Origin: Bacteroidota bacterium
GTDB lineage: Bacteria > Bacteroidota > Bacteroidia > Flavobacteriales > Flavobacteriaceae
Assembly: GCA_023386255.1 (NCBI GenBank)
Contig: JAEWKB010000045.1
Span: 1-7,427 of the forward strand
Length of the DNA stretch: 7,427 nucleotides
Reading direction: 5' to 3'
Shown piece after piece: positions 1 to 7,162 of the stretch (position 1 is the first letter of the stretch; every line of letters starts with the position of its first letter). Below the pieces are notes generated by a model. It worked only from the letters and a program-made list of their open reading frames with translations, was not told where the DNA came from and made no database searches. The translations under genes and the position numbers were made by a program.

Positions 1-407
1 GGGCTAAGTGTATCAAACTCTTTAGACATTTCAAACATTTCAATAATTGATGCCCCTGCCCTTCCTCCTTCAAGATAATTGTATGCCGGCACAAGCTTTT
101 TAAGGTAAACGTCCTGATGGCATGATAAAGGATTCATTAGGTTCTCGATGAAAGAATCGCCTATTACAGCAATTAAATTATCAGTAGATGCAGGAACATT
201 GCCAGCATAGCCATATTTATTTATGTACCACTTGTGCCCGTCATTTTTATGAAAACCTTCCTGCCCCGGATAGTATTTCACGAGTCCATTTTCCGACGGG
301 TAAGCGCGTGGCGCATCAATGGTAAGATGAAACACCCTCAGCATAAGTTCAGCAGCAACTACCGCAAGTATTAAAAATAAAATAATTTGTTTTATAAATT
401 TTTTCAT
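1..407 (-). CDS. SGNH/GDSL-hydrolase-like protein, partial (C-terminus off the left edge)
   Basis: The reading frame opens at an ATG only 2 bp after the stop of the MBOAT gene and stays open for 135 codons to the window edge. Residues 4-19 form a hydrophobic signal anchor (MKKFIKQIILFLILAVVAAE). Residues 78-91 read LIAVIGDSFIENLM, the block-I G-D-S motif of SGNH hydrolases with S85 as presumed nucleophile. A later GGRAGAS stretch (about 114-120) fits the block-II glycine. The block with the catalytic Asp/His would lie outside the window. Membrane-anchored SGNH proteins encoded beside MBOAT proteins (as AlgJ/AlgX or PatB beside AlgI or PatA) take part in O-acetylation or deacetylation of periplasmic or exported glycans. 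The near-zero spacing implies co-translation with the MBOAT gene. Family is fairly sure; the substrate, and whether it transfers or removes acyl groups, is unknown. Confidence 0.8.
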   Translation of the reverse strand, partial: MKKFIKQIILFLILAVVAAELMLRVFHLTIDAPRAYPSENGLVKYYPGQEGFHKNDGHKWYINKYGYAGNVPASTDNLIAVIGDSFIENLMNPLSCHQDVYLKKLVPAYNYLEGGRAGASIIEMFEMSKEFDTLS

Positions 408-409
408 GA

Positions 410-1849
410 TTAAAATTGGAAATATATAAACTCCTGCTCCTTACCACCGTATGCAAAGATTACAAATATTATGGCAATGTAAAACACCCATCGTAGAAGG
501 CGTGGCTTTATGGAAGCGTCCAGCCCGGAAAATGCGAATTTGCCATGCCTGCCAAGCCACTCCACTATCATAAATAAAATAATAAGCACTATAAGGAATA
601 CAGGGAAAATAGCGGGTTTCTCTACTTCAAATCGGGTAAACATATTACCTATATATGTAAATGCATGGGTAAGGTTTTCAGACCTGAAAAATATCCACGC
701 TATAACAGTAAGGCTAAATGTTATTACCATCTGGAAGAACTCTTTTACAGACGGGAAAAGTTTGCCTTCGGCAACAGTACCCAGGTTGTTCCTGTTATTG
801 CCCAACAGGAGGTAAGGCATAAAGTAAAGGGCATTTAAAAAACCCCATACTATAAAGGTCCAGTTGGCACCATGCCAAAAACCACTGACCAGGAATATAA
901 TGAATGTGTTACGTATTTTCATCCACATACCTCCACGGCTTCCCCCTAGTGGAATGTATAGGTAATCCCTGAACCATGTGGTTAAAGATATGTGCCACCT
1001 GCGCCAGAACTCAGCAATGTCACGGGAGAAGTACGGAAAGGCAAAATTGCGCAGCAGCTCAATTCCAAACAGCCTTGCAACACCAAGGGCAATATCTGAA
1101 TAGCCTGAGAAATCACAATATATTTGGAAAGTAAAGAACAAGGCGCCAAGCATAAGCGTGGCCCCGCTTTGCGACTCATGCCCCTCAAATATTGTGTTGG
1201 CAAACTGCGCGCAGTTATCGGCAATAACAATTTTTTTAAACAGCCCCCATAAAATTTGCCGCATACCGTCAACCGCGTTCGGATAGCTGAAAAATCGCTG
1301 CTTTTTTATTTGAGGCAGAAGATGTGTTGCCCTTTCGATTGGCCCTGCTACAAGCAACGGGAAGAAGCTCACAAATACTGCATAATCAACAAAACTACGT
1401 TCTGCCTTTATTCTATCGTAGTAAATATCAATAACATAGGAGAGGCCGTGGAAAGTATAAAATGATATCCCTACCGGAAGTATGACGGACAGTGTGGTAA
1501 AACTTGCCTCTATACCTAAAAGCGAAAGCCCCTCAGCAAATGAATCGACAAAGAAATTATAATATTTGAAAACACCTAAAAAGCCGAGGTTGATTAGTAT
1601 ACTGGCCCAAAACCAAAACTTCTTTCTACCCTGAGATTGCGTGTTCTCCATCATGAGCCCCGAAAAATAATCCAACAGTGTAGAGAACATTAACAGAAAT
1701 AAAAACCTGTAGTCCCAACAGGCGTAAAAATAGTAACTGGCAACCAGCAGCAGTATATTCTGCATCTTAATATGCCGCCTCGGTATTAACCAGTATAATG
1801 CGAAAACTATGGGCAGGAAAATTGCAAAACTGAGGGAATTAAAAAGCAT
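410..1849 (-). CDS. MBOAT family O-acyltransferase (AlgI/DltB-like), 479 aa
   Basis: This is a full-length polytopic membrane protein of the size normal for AlgI-like MBOATs. The signature regions are present in order: LPVGISFYTFHGLSYVID (about 124-141), FPLLVAGPIER (163-173), FQIYCDFSGYSDIALG (241-256), EFWRRWHISLTTWFRDYLY (280-298) and SGFWHGANWTF (322-332). H326 in FWHGANW is the presumed catalytic histidine, and H286 in RRWHISL is also conserved. It ends in FIYFQF, a common C-terminus for the family. Such proteins pass acyl groups, usually acetyl, across the inner membrane to an extracytoplasmic acceptor. With the SGNH gene 2 bp downstream, the likely role is O-acetylation of an exported polysaccharide or cell-wall glycan. 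The ATG at 1849 has no Shine-Dalgarno, as is usual in Bacteroidota, and a promoter lies about 45 bp upstream. The acceptor cannot be told from sequence. Confidence 0.93.
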   Translation of the reverse strand: MLFNSLSFAIFLPIVFALYWLIPRRHIKMQNILLLVASYYFYACWDYRFLFLLMFSTLLDYFSGLMMENTQSQGRKKFWFWASILINLGFLGVFKYYNFFVDSFAEGLSLLGIEASFTTLSVILPVGISFYTFHGLSYVIDIYYDRIKAERSFVDYAVFVSFFPLLVAGPIERATHLLPQIKKQRFFSYPNAVDGMRQILWGLFKKIVIADNCAQFANTIFEGHESQSGATLMLGALFFTFQIYCDFSGYSDIALGVARLFGIELLRNFAFPYFSRDIAEFWRRWHISLTTWFRDYLYIPLGGSRGGMWMKIRNTFIIFLVSGFWHGANWTFIVWGFLNALYFMPYLLLGNNRNNLGTVAEGKLFPSVKEFFQMVITFSLTVIAWIFFRSENLTHAFTYIGNMFTRFEVEKPAIFPVFLIVLIILFMIVEWLGRHGKFAFSGLDASIKPRLLRWVFYIAIIFVIFAYGGKEQEFIYFQF

Positions 1850-1894
1850 TTCGAATAATTAAACTGTTGAATTTAATAGGCTTGATCTTTGTAA

Positions 1895-1924
1895 CAAAAG
1901 TATTACTAATATCCCATTATCAAA
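1895..1924 (-). promoter_or_regulatory. Bacteroidota-type promoter for the MBOAT-SGNH operon
   Basis: Read on the minus strand, TTTG (1924-1921) is followed after 18 bp by TACTTTTG (1902-1895). This matches the -33 TTTG and -7 TANNTTTG consensus of Bacteroidota housekeeping promoters with near-ideal spacing. Transcription would begin near 1885-1890, giving a leader of roughly 35-40 nt before the ATG at 1849. A second TANNTTTG match (TAGTTTTG, 1928-1921) overlaps the -33 box but lacks a clear upstream partner. The start site is inferred. Confidence 0.6.
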
Positions 1925-1952
1925 ACTATATTTTTGTAAATTGTTACTAATA
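1903..1952. repeat. Pair of 9-bp direct repeats in the MBOAT promoter region
   Basis: TTACTAATA occurs at 1903-1911 and again at 1944-1952, start points 41 bp apart. The first copy sits directly beside the -7 box, in the spacer between the two promoter elements; the second lies upstream of the -33 box. This could be a paired binding site for a regulator, or chance in AT-rich DNA. The rest of the 132-bp gap (1850-1981) shows no ORF and no convincing terminator for the GH25 gene. Confidence 0.25.
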
Positions 1953-1981
1953 GCTACTGAAAATAGGATGTTCACAATTCC

Positions 1982-2863
1982 TTAACGTGTGCCGCTCCTT
2001 TCCCCTTTCTTGCATAGTGTCCTTAACTGTGCAATGTTCCCGTTAAATATGTTTACATCAACATTGCCGGCTATACCATTTACGGCAGCTTTATCAGTAA
2101 ATTGCCAAAACAGCCATTCGGGCCGTATCTCATCCTGAAAAAAACTGTAGTTAGCAATCCATAACTCATAGCCCCCAAATTCTTCCCTGAGGAAATCGGT
2201 ATAAAAACTTTCACCGCAGTATATTATGGGCTTAACTCCATAGTGCTTTTCCACTTTGCCCAACCAGCGCTTTAGCCCGCTTTTCAGGCTGTCTATGCTT
2301 TGCCCGCTTGGTATCTGCTCAATATCAAGCACCGGCGGCAGGTCACCTGGGTATAGCTTTACATTTTTTATAAAAATTTCAGCCTGTTTTAATGAGTTTT
2401 CATCAGGGCGGTAATAGTGGTAAGCCCCCCTTAAAAAGCCATGCTGTTTCGCCTTCCCCCAATTCCTTGCAAACTGCGTATCTATCCTATCCTTTCCTGC
2501 AGAGGCGCGTTTTAATACAAACTTTAGCGGAAAATCATTACTCCCCTGCTGCAGGCTGTCCCAATCGATATTCCCCTGGTAGTGCGATACATCAATACCA
2601 AAAACTTTATCCTTATGGCGTGAAACTATTTCGTAAATACGCAGGTCGGCAATCTTACGCTCTTCTTTAGATAACGCCTCAATACGCTTGTTGGTCTTAA
2701 AGCCTAGCCAGTACAGCATCCCATGTCGGTAATTATATACACCGGCAATAAGGAATGACAGTAAAAGCAGCAGTAGTGAATACTTTAGTATCTTCCACTG
2801 GGTAACTTTCTTAGATTTGGGTTTCGCCCTCCGTTTTACGGGTTTTGGCGGCACGCGTTTCAT
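1982..2863 (-). CDS. Membrane-anchored GH25 family lysozyme (muramidase), 293 aa
   Basis: Residues 1-24 are strongly basic and proline-containing (11 Lys/Arg), residues 27-44 are one hydrophobic anchor, and a linker leads to a GH25 domain from about 88 to 280. The catalytic positions are visible: GIDVSHYQG with D91, LPPVLDIE with D180 and E182, and GNVDVNIF with D269. These match the acidic residues of the family, which cleaves the beta-1,4 MurNAc-GlcNAc bond of peptidoglycan. WLFWQFTD (250-257) is another usual GH25 feature. The topology places the enzyme in the periplasm, held to the inner membrane with a basic cytoplasmic tail. The start codon directly follows the pssA stop (TAA then ATG, no gap), which points to translational coupling. 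There is no secretion-only signal peptide, so a role in wall remodelling is likelier than attack on other cells; that is inference. Confidence 0.92.
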   Translation of the reverse strand: MKRVPPKPVKRRAKPKSKKVTQWKILKYSLLLLLLSFLIAGVYNYRHGMLYWLGFKTNKRIEALSKEERKIADLRIYEIVSRHKDKVFGIDVSHYQGNIDWDSLQQGSNDFPLKFVLKRASAGKDRIDTQFARNWGKAKQHGFLRGAYHYYRPDENSLKQAEIFIKNVKLYPGDLPPVLDIEQIPSGQSIDSLKSGLKRWLGKVEKHYGVKPIIYCGESFYTDFLREEFGGYELWIANYSFFQDEIRPEWLFWQFTDKAAVNGIAGNVDVNIFNGNIAQLRTLCKKGERSGTR

Positions 2864-3610
2864 TTAGCTTGAAGCCTTAGCGAATTTATTGGTAAATGCC
2901 GAAAGGACTACATAAAAAAGGATAATTAACGGTATGCCCACGTACTGTAAAAAGAAAAGCAAAAGGACCGAGACGATAAGGAAGATAAACTGTACCTTAT
3001 TATGCTCCCAATTAAAATATTTTACTTTAAGTGAAAAAAGAGGGATTTCGGCATTAAGCATATAAGCGCTCAACAGGCTAATACCTACCAGTACAAAAGG
3101 ATTGCTAAGAGCTTCAAATATCCAGCCCTCGCCACCGGTGTGATGCAATATTATAGGCAGGCTCATTATAAAAAGGGCATTTGCCGGCGTAGGCAGCCCT
3201 ATAAATGAATCGGTCTGGCGGGTATCAATATTAAATTTAGCCAGCCTGTAACATGATGCAAGTGTAATAATAAATCCGAAGTAAGGCAGTATGCCCATAT
3301 AGTTATTTTCGGGCGCGAGGTTATACTCTTCCTGCATTTCGTTTATGTTGGCCAATAGCTGGAACATGGCCACCCCCGGCACCACTCCGCTGGTTACCAT
3401 GTCGGCAAGCGAATCGAGCTGCAGCCCTATAGGGCTCTTAGCATTAAGTATCCTTGCAAAAAAACCATCCCAAAAATCAAAAAATATACCCATACAAACC
3501 CAAAAAAAGGCCATTTGCAGGTTGGTTTCAAAAGCATAGACAAGGGCGATAAGGCCCGCTGATAGATTTAAAAGTGTTATAAAGTTAGGTATATGTTTCC
3601 TGAAAGGCAT
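2864..3610 (-). CDS. pssA: CDP-diacylglycerol--serine O-phosphatidyltransferase, 248 aa
   Basis: This integral membrane enzyme makes phosphatidylserine and CMP from CDP-diacylglycerol and L-serine, the committed step to phosphatidylethanolamine. The complete CDP-alcohol phosphotransferase motif, D-x2-D-G-x2-A-R-x8-G-x3-D-x3-D, is present at residues 45-70 (D45, D48, G49, A52, R53, G62, D66, D70). Hydrophobic segments follow at about 108-120, 145-156, 170-184, 207-222 and 224-238, and the length is normal for the family. The N-terminus (MPFRKHIPNFITLLNLSAG) matches the serine-type branch (PssA) better than PgsA-like glycerophosphate transferases. It is the first gene of a leftward operon with the GH25 gene and diverges from the PorV2 operon across 75 bp. 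A decarboxylase (psd) would be expected elsewhere in the genome; none is in this window. Confidence 0.93.
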   Translation of the reverse strand: MPFRKHIPNFITLLNLSAGLIALVYAFETNLQMAFFWVCMGIFFDFWDGFFARILNAKSPIGLQLDSLADMVTSGVVPGVAMFQLLANINEMQEEYNLAPENNYMGILPYFGFIITLASCYRLAKFNIDTRQTDSFIGLPTPANALFIMSLPIILHHTGGEGWIFEALSNPFVLVGISLLSAYMLNAEIPLFSLKVKYFNWEHNKVQFIFLIVSVLLLFFLQYVGIPLIILFYVVLSAFTNKFAKASS

Positions 3611-3633
3611 GGCTGGTTAATTTTTTATGTGTA

Positions 3634-3641
3634 CAAAGTTA
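3634..3641 (-). promoter_or_regulatory. Candidate -7 box for pssA
   Basis: TAACTTTG on the minus strand fits TANNTTTG and lies 24 bp before the pssA ATG. No exact TTTG is present at the proper distance upstream, so only half of the promoter is supported. In the same 75-bp divergent gap I see no comparably good box on the plus strand for the PorV2 operon. Confidence 0.4.
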
Positions 3642-3685
3642 ACACAATAAGTTGTTAGAAATGGAGTTTAGTAATTGAGATTTTT

Positions 3686-4786
3686 ATGTCATATTTGCAC
3701 AAAATAACAGCATTGAAAAGAATATTCACGGTTTTTCTAATATTTTTAACAGCTACAGGTTACAGCCAGGCCATAAGGAAATACTCTAACGAGTTTATGA
3801 ACATTGGTGTTGATGCTGCCGCCCTTGGCATGAGCAATGCTGTAACTGCACATACTGCCGATGTAAATTCCGGATACTGGAACCCTGCCGGCCTGCTTAA
3901 GGTAGAAGATAAGCAGATAGCACTGATGCACGCCAGTTATTTTGCAAACATTGCACAGTACGATTATGCTGCTTTTGCCATGCCAATTGATGAACGCAGC
4001 GCCTTTGGCGTGTCTGCCATACGGTTTGGGGTAGATGACATATTGAACACCACACAGCTTATAGACAGCGAAGGCAACATTGACTACAACCGCATCAGTC
4101 TTTTCTCTGCCGCAGATTATGCTTTTATGATATCCTATGCCCGTTCCCTCCCGCTTGATGGCTTTAACTATGGCGTTAATGCGAAGGTTATCCGCCGTAT
4201 CATTGGAGATTTTGCCAGTTCATGGGGTTTCGGGTTTGACATTGGCCTGCAATACGAAACGAAGGATGAGTGGAAGTTTGGGCTTATGCTACGCGACATT
4301 ACCACTACCTATAATACCTGGACTATTAACGAGGAAGAATACAACAAGATACGCGATGCTGTACCCGGCGAAAACCAGGAACTACCAGAAACTACCGAGA
4401 TAACTGCCCCTAAGGCCCAACTGGGCATGAGTAAAAAGTTCATCATAAGGTATGATTACAGCCTGGTTGCTGCCGTAAACCTGAACATGCAGTTTGCGCA
4501 GACCAATGATATTATTTCCAGCGAGATTGTAAGTATTGATCCTGCATTAGGATTTGAGGCCGGATACATAGACCTGGTGTTTTTGCGTGCGGGTGTGGGT
4601 AATTTCCAAAACATAACGCAAATAGATAACTCTACCAAACTAAGCTTCCAGCCGAATATCGGCCTTGGGTTTAAGTACAAAGGAATACAGGTAGATTATG
4701 CGCTTACCGACCTTGGCGACCAAAGTGCCGCTTTGTACAGCAACATCTTTTCACTTAAGGTAGATTTAGGTATCTTTAGGCGCTAA
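3686..4786 (+). CDS. PorV/PorQ family outer-membrane protein, PorV2-like, 366 aa
   Basis: An N-terminal signal peptide (hydrophobic 13-24, likely cleavage after GYSQA near residue 29) leads into the family signature: NIGVDAAALGMSNA (39-52) and YWNPAGL (64-70). The remainder shows alternating aromatic and glycine-rich strands typical of a FadL-like beta barrel and ends in KVDLGIFRR. PorV in the type IX secretion system (T9SS) shuttles cargo C-terminal domains to the attachment complex. PorV2 is a paralogue whose annotated link to T9SS is putative, and this protein fits that branch. No lipobox cysteine is present. The ATG at 3686 gives a sensible signal peptide with a basic N-region. Lnb follows 12 bp downstream, so the two are probably one transcript. 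The barrel family is sure; the precise role is not. Confidence 0.82.
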   Translation: MSYLHKITALKRIFTVFLIFLTATGYSQAIRKYSNEFMNIGVDAAALGMSNAVTAHTADVNSGYWNPAGLLKVEDKQIALMHASYFANIAQYDYAAFAMPIDERSAFGVSAIRFGVDDILNTTQLIDSEGNIDYNRISLFSAADYAFMISYARSLPLDGFNYGVNAKVIRRIIGDFASSWGFGFDIGLQYETKDEWKFGLMLRDITTTYNTWTINEEEYNKIRDAVPGENQELPETTEITAPKAQLGMSKKFIIRYDYSLVAAVNLNMQFAQTNDIISSEIVSIDPALGFEAGYIDLVFLRAGVGNFQNITQIDNSTKLSFQPNIGLGFKYKGIQVDYALTDLGDQSAALYSNIFSLKVDLGIFRR

Positions 4787-4798
4787 AACACCTGTACC

Positions 4799-5917
4799 AT
4801 GCGCATCCTGAAAACATTATTGTTTTTTTGTACAACACTACTTTCAATACACGCTTCTGCACAGTTCCCGCTTTCAGATAAAGCACAAATAAGCCTTCTT
4901 ACCTGTGGGCCCGGCGATGAGCTGTATTCGGTTTTCGGACATACTGCTATACGGGTGAATGATCCAACTACGGGTACCGACGCCGTATATAACTACGGAA
5001 TGTTCGACTTTGATACTGATAATTTTTACCTGAAGTTTGTGAAGGGCGACCTTCAATATTATGTAGGGGTAGATTCTTATCAAGATTTTGTTTATACCTA
5101 TCGCTATTACAACCGTGATGTATATCAACAGGTGCTAAACCTTACAAAGGTGCAAAAACAAGCAATTGCCGATGCGCTTAATGCAAGCCTTCAGCCGGAT
5201 AAGAAATTTTACACCTACAAATTTATAGACCGCAACTGTACCACCAAAGTGGCTGATATAATTAAAGCCCATGTGCCTGGTGGGATCTCATTCGAAAACA
5301 GCGATAAAGGAAAGACCAATCGCCGCATTATTTATGAAAAGCTTCACGACAAATTTTATGAAAGCCTCGGCATCAATCTTATGTTCGGTTATAAGACGGA
5401 TGTTGAGCAATACAAGCTGTTCCTGCCGCAGCAGTTGTTGGAAGGTGTAAAAAACACCCAAACTGCCTCCGGGCCATTATCTCAGCCGGTGCAAACTGTT
5501 TTTAAAGCTGTAAGAGAGGATAAATCATCACGGTGGAACAACATATACACCTTTAGCCTGTTTATGCTTGCGGTGCTTATTTTGTCTCGCAAAAGGCAGG
5601 TGGCAGCTGTTTACCTGGCACTTACCGGCATACTAGGCATTATCTTCTGCACAGTAGGGTTATATTCACTGCACCATGAGGTAAGGCTCAATTATAATGC
5701 ACTATTGTGTAACCCGCTTTTCCTTGTGCTGCTATATTTTATGGCTAAGAACAATCAAAAATGGATTAACATATTTGTTTACGCCTGTTTGGCATGTATA
5801 GCTTTATACATAGCCCTAATGATTAACAAGCCGCACCTGATTATGATGCTCCCAATAATTGTGACAACGGTTGTAGTACTGTGGAGGCAGAGGGATATAG
5901 CAAGCGTAAGACTATGA
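4799..5917 (+). CDS. Lnb-like (DUF4105) lipoprotein N-acyltransferase, 372 aa
   Basis: A signal peptide (1-21, HASA|Q) precedes a periplasmic domain of about 25-215 and then five hydrophobic segments at roughly 248-263, 268-289, 302-316, 322-340 and 346-362. This order, Lnb N-terminal domain plus 5-TM tail, matches the DUF4105/Lnb family. Lnb was described in Bacteroides as an enzyme that adds the N-terminal acyl chain to lipoproteins in bacteria that lack Lnt. Conserved-looking elements are LLTCGPGDELYSVFGHTAIRV (C36, H48), YNYGMFDF (64-71) and FIDRNCTT (142-149, C147). C36 and H48 are candidate catalytic residues by position only. C11 lies inside the hydrophobic core and is not a lipobox. 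It follows PorV2 by 12 bp and overlaps the next gene by ATGA. The family call is good; whether this copy is the cell's lipoprotein acyltransferase is inferred. Confidence 0.8.
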   Translation: MRILKTLLFFCTTLLSIHASAQFPLSDKAQISLLTCGPGDELYSVFGHTAIRVNDPTTGTDAVYNYGMFDFDTDNFYLKFVKGDLQYYVGVDSYQDFVYTYRYYNRDVYQQVLNLTKVQKQAIADALNASLQPDKKFYTYKFIDRNCTTKVADIIKAHVPGGISFENSDKGKTNRRIIYEKLHDKFYESLGINLMFGYKTDVEQYKLFLPQQLLEGVKNTQTASGPLSQPVQTVFKAVREDKSSRWNNIYTFSLFMLAVLILSRKRQVAAVYLALTGILGIIFCTVGLYSLHHEVRLNYNALLCNPLFLVLLYFMAKNNQKWINIFVYACLACIALYIALMINKPHLIMMLPIIVTTVVVLWRQRDIASVRL

Positions 5918-6360
5918 AAACTTATATCGTAAATTGGTATTCTACAGTTTTTAGGCTATTTATTTTTGCATCCTTATTAGCAGGATCGTTATTGGCATTT
6001 TCTGATACACGTAGTTTACTTGTACCATTAATCTGGACAGGACTGCTAATACTGGTTGACCTTATTATCTTCTTTTCCACATTCCGCTTAGTCAAAGTTG
6101 ATGTTAACAATTCAAAAATAAAATTGTCTTTTAGAAAAGCTGTAGTTTTAAAGAAAGAAAAGTTGTATTTATTAAATGACATTGCAATTTCCCTTAGAGA
6201 TGAAGTTGGAGCACGAGGCTCAAAGGCAGAAGAATTACGCTTTTATAAAGATGGTAAAAAACTTATAGGAGTAGGAAGAGGTTATGACGGATGGACAAAA
6301 GATAAAATATGGACTGTCTATATGGACCTAAAAGATCTTGGTGTAAAGGATTTATCATAG
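5914..6360 (+). CDS. Small two-TM protein with a possible PH-like C-terminal domain, 148 aa
   Basis: I do not recognise a named family. I chose the ATG at 5914, which overlaps the Lnb stop as ATGA, over an in-frame ATG at 5881 that would add 11 residues inside the Lnb end; the overlap suggests translational coupling. Two hydrophobic segments (about 12-30 and 34-54) are followed by a soluble, strand-rich region (about 57-148) containing RLVKVDVNNSKIKLSF, AEELRFYKDGKKLIGVGRG and GYDGWTKDKIW. Paired strands with a closing helix recall the bacterial PH-like domains seen in small membrane proteins, but this is weak inference. The gene is AT-rich: by hand count about 33% GC over 5941-6360, against about 47% over sampled lines of the PorV2 gene. 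It also uses AGA arginine and TTA/TTG leucine codons often. It may be a recent insertion or simply weakly expressed. Confidence 0.75.
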   Translation: MKTYIVNWYSTVFRLFIFASLLAGSLLAFSDTRSLLVPLIWTGLLILVDLIIFFSTFRLVKVDVNNSKIKLSFRKAVVLKKEKLYLLNDIAISLRDEVGARGSKAEELRFYKDGKKLIGVGRGYDGWTKDKIWTVYMDLKDLGVKDLS

Positions 6361-6424
6361 TTCCTTTTCAATACGACAAAAGAAAAAGAAAAACCTATCT
6401 TTACTATAACCAAAATCACCTGAC

Positions 6425-7162
6425 GTGTTATTTTTCAGCAAGCCAAAGCTCAGTTTAGCCGACCTAATACCGGATGATTATGTTGACATCCACTCTCACC
6501 TGCTGCCCGGCATTGATGACGGCGCAAAGGATGATAAGGATACTCTATTACTAATAAATAGCCTCAGGGAGTATGGCTTTAGCAATTTCATTACAACACC
6601 TCATATTTTAACCGGAGTTTGGAATAACACACGTGAGCATATTGAAAAGAAAGAAGCAGCCACTACTACCCTGCTACATGACAACCGTATTGATGTACCT
6701 TTTAAGGCTGCTGCCGAATACCTTATTGACGATACGTTTTTAAAACTTGTACGCAATGAGCCGCTGCTCACCCTCAAGGATAAGTATGTATTGGTAGAGA
6801 TGTCATACCTGAATCCGCCCTTACAGTTATATGATATAATTTTCGAACTACAGGTAAATGATTATAAGCCTGTTATGGCCCACCCGGAGCGTTACCTGTT
6901 TTACCACGGTAAAATGGATGAATACAAAAAGCTAATGAAAGCGGGATGCTTGTTCCAGCTAAACCTGCTCTCGGTAACAGGTTATTACGGAAAGGCTGTT
7001 TTACTGGCTGCTAAAGACCTGCTTGGGGCAGGTATGATTGAATTTACAGGGTCTGATGTACATCACCAAAGGCATGTAGAAGCGTTTAAAAGTAAAGTAC
7101 AATTGAAAAAGACAGCTGCTTTAGAAAAGGCCATAAATAACAATTCCGTTTTTAGCCGGTAA
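6425..7162 (+). CDS. PHP-family tyrosine-protein phosphatase (CpsB/YwqE-like), 245 aa
   Basis: The protein carries the metal-binding motifs of PHP phosphatases in order: DIHSHLLPGIDDGA (H23, H25, D31/D32), TTPH (H60), AAEYL (E98), LVEMS (E125), MAHPERY (H153) and GSDVHH (D211, H213). These enzymes remove phosphate from the C-terminal tyrosine cluster of BY-kinases that control capsule or exopolysaccharide polymerisation and export. The predicted partner kinase converges on it from the right, 35 bp away. Translation most likely begins at GTG (6425): the frame has a stop at 6407-6409 and no ATG in between, and the N-terminus MLFFSKPKLS looks like that of relatives. There are 64 bp between it and the gene before, with no clear terminator and no good TANNTTTG box (TATCTTTA at 6396-6403 is one base off), so it may be read from the upstream operon. 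No signal peptide; it acts in the cytoplasm. Confidence 0.92.
   Translation: MLFFSKPKLSLADLIPDDYVDIHSHLLPGIDDGAKDDKDTLLLINSLREYGFSNFITTPHILTGVWNNTREHIEKKEAATTTLLHDNRIDVPFKAAAEYLIDDTFLKLVRNEPLLTLKDKYVLVEMSYLNPPLQLYDIIFELQVNDYKPVMAHPERYLFYHGKMDEYKKLMKAGCLFQLNLLSVTGYYGKAVLLAAKDLLGAGMIEFTGSDVHHQRHVEAFKSKVQLKKTAALEKAINNNSVFSR

Noticed and set aside
982..1465. Open frames of 69 and 96 codons within the MBOAT gene
   Set aside because: They lie in other frames of a well-supported 479-residue protein and show no recognisable motif or start context.
1982..2863. GH25 enzyme as a phage endolysin or secreted toxin
   Set aside because: It has a permanent N-terminal membrane anchor, no holin or phage genes nearby, and is coupled to pssA, which points to a housekeeping envelope role.
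3640..3657. Imperfect inverted repeat (TAACA ... TGTTA) in the pssA/PorV2 divergent gap, as an operator
   Set aside because: Only 5 bp pair around an 8-nt spacer in AT-rich DNA, which is expected by chance.
4799..4861. Lipoprotein signal with C11 in the Lnb-like protein
   Set aside because: C11 is in the middle of the hydrophobic core without a lipobox; a signal peptidase I site after HASA fits better.
5881..5913. Upstream ATG that would lengthen the small two-TM protein by 11 residues
   Set aside because: The extension lies wholly within the end of Lnb and adds a charged stretch before the first membrane segment; the ATGA overlap at 5914 is the more usual arrangement.
6361..6424. Terminator after the PorV2-Lnb operon
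   Set aside because: The purine-rich gap shows no stem of useful length, so I do not call one.
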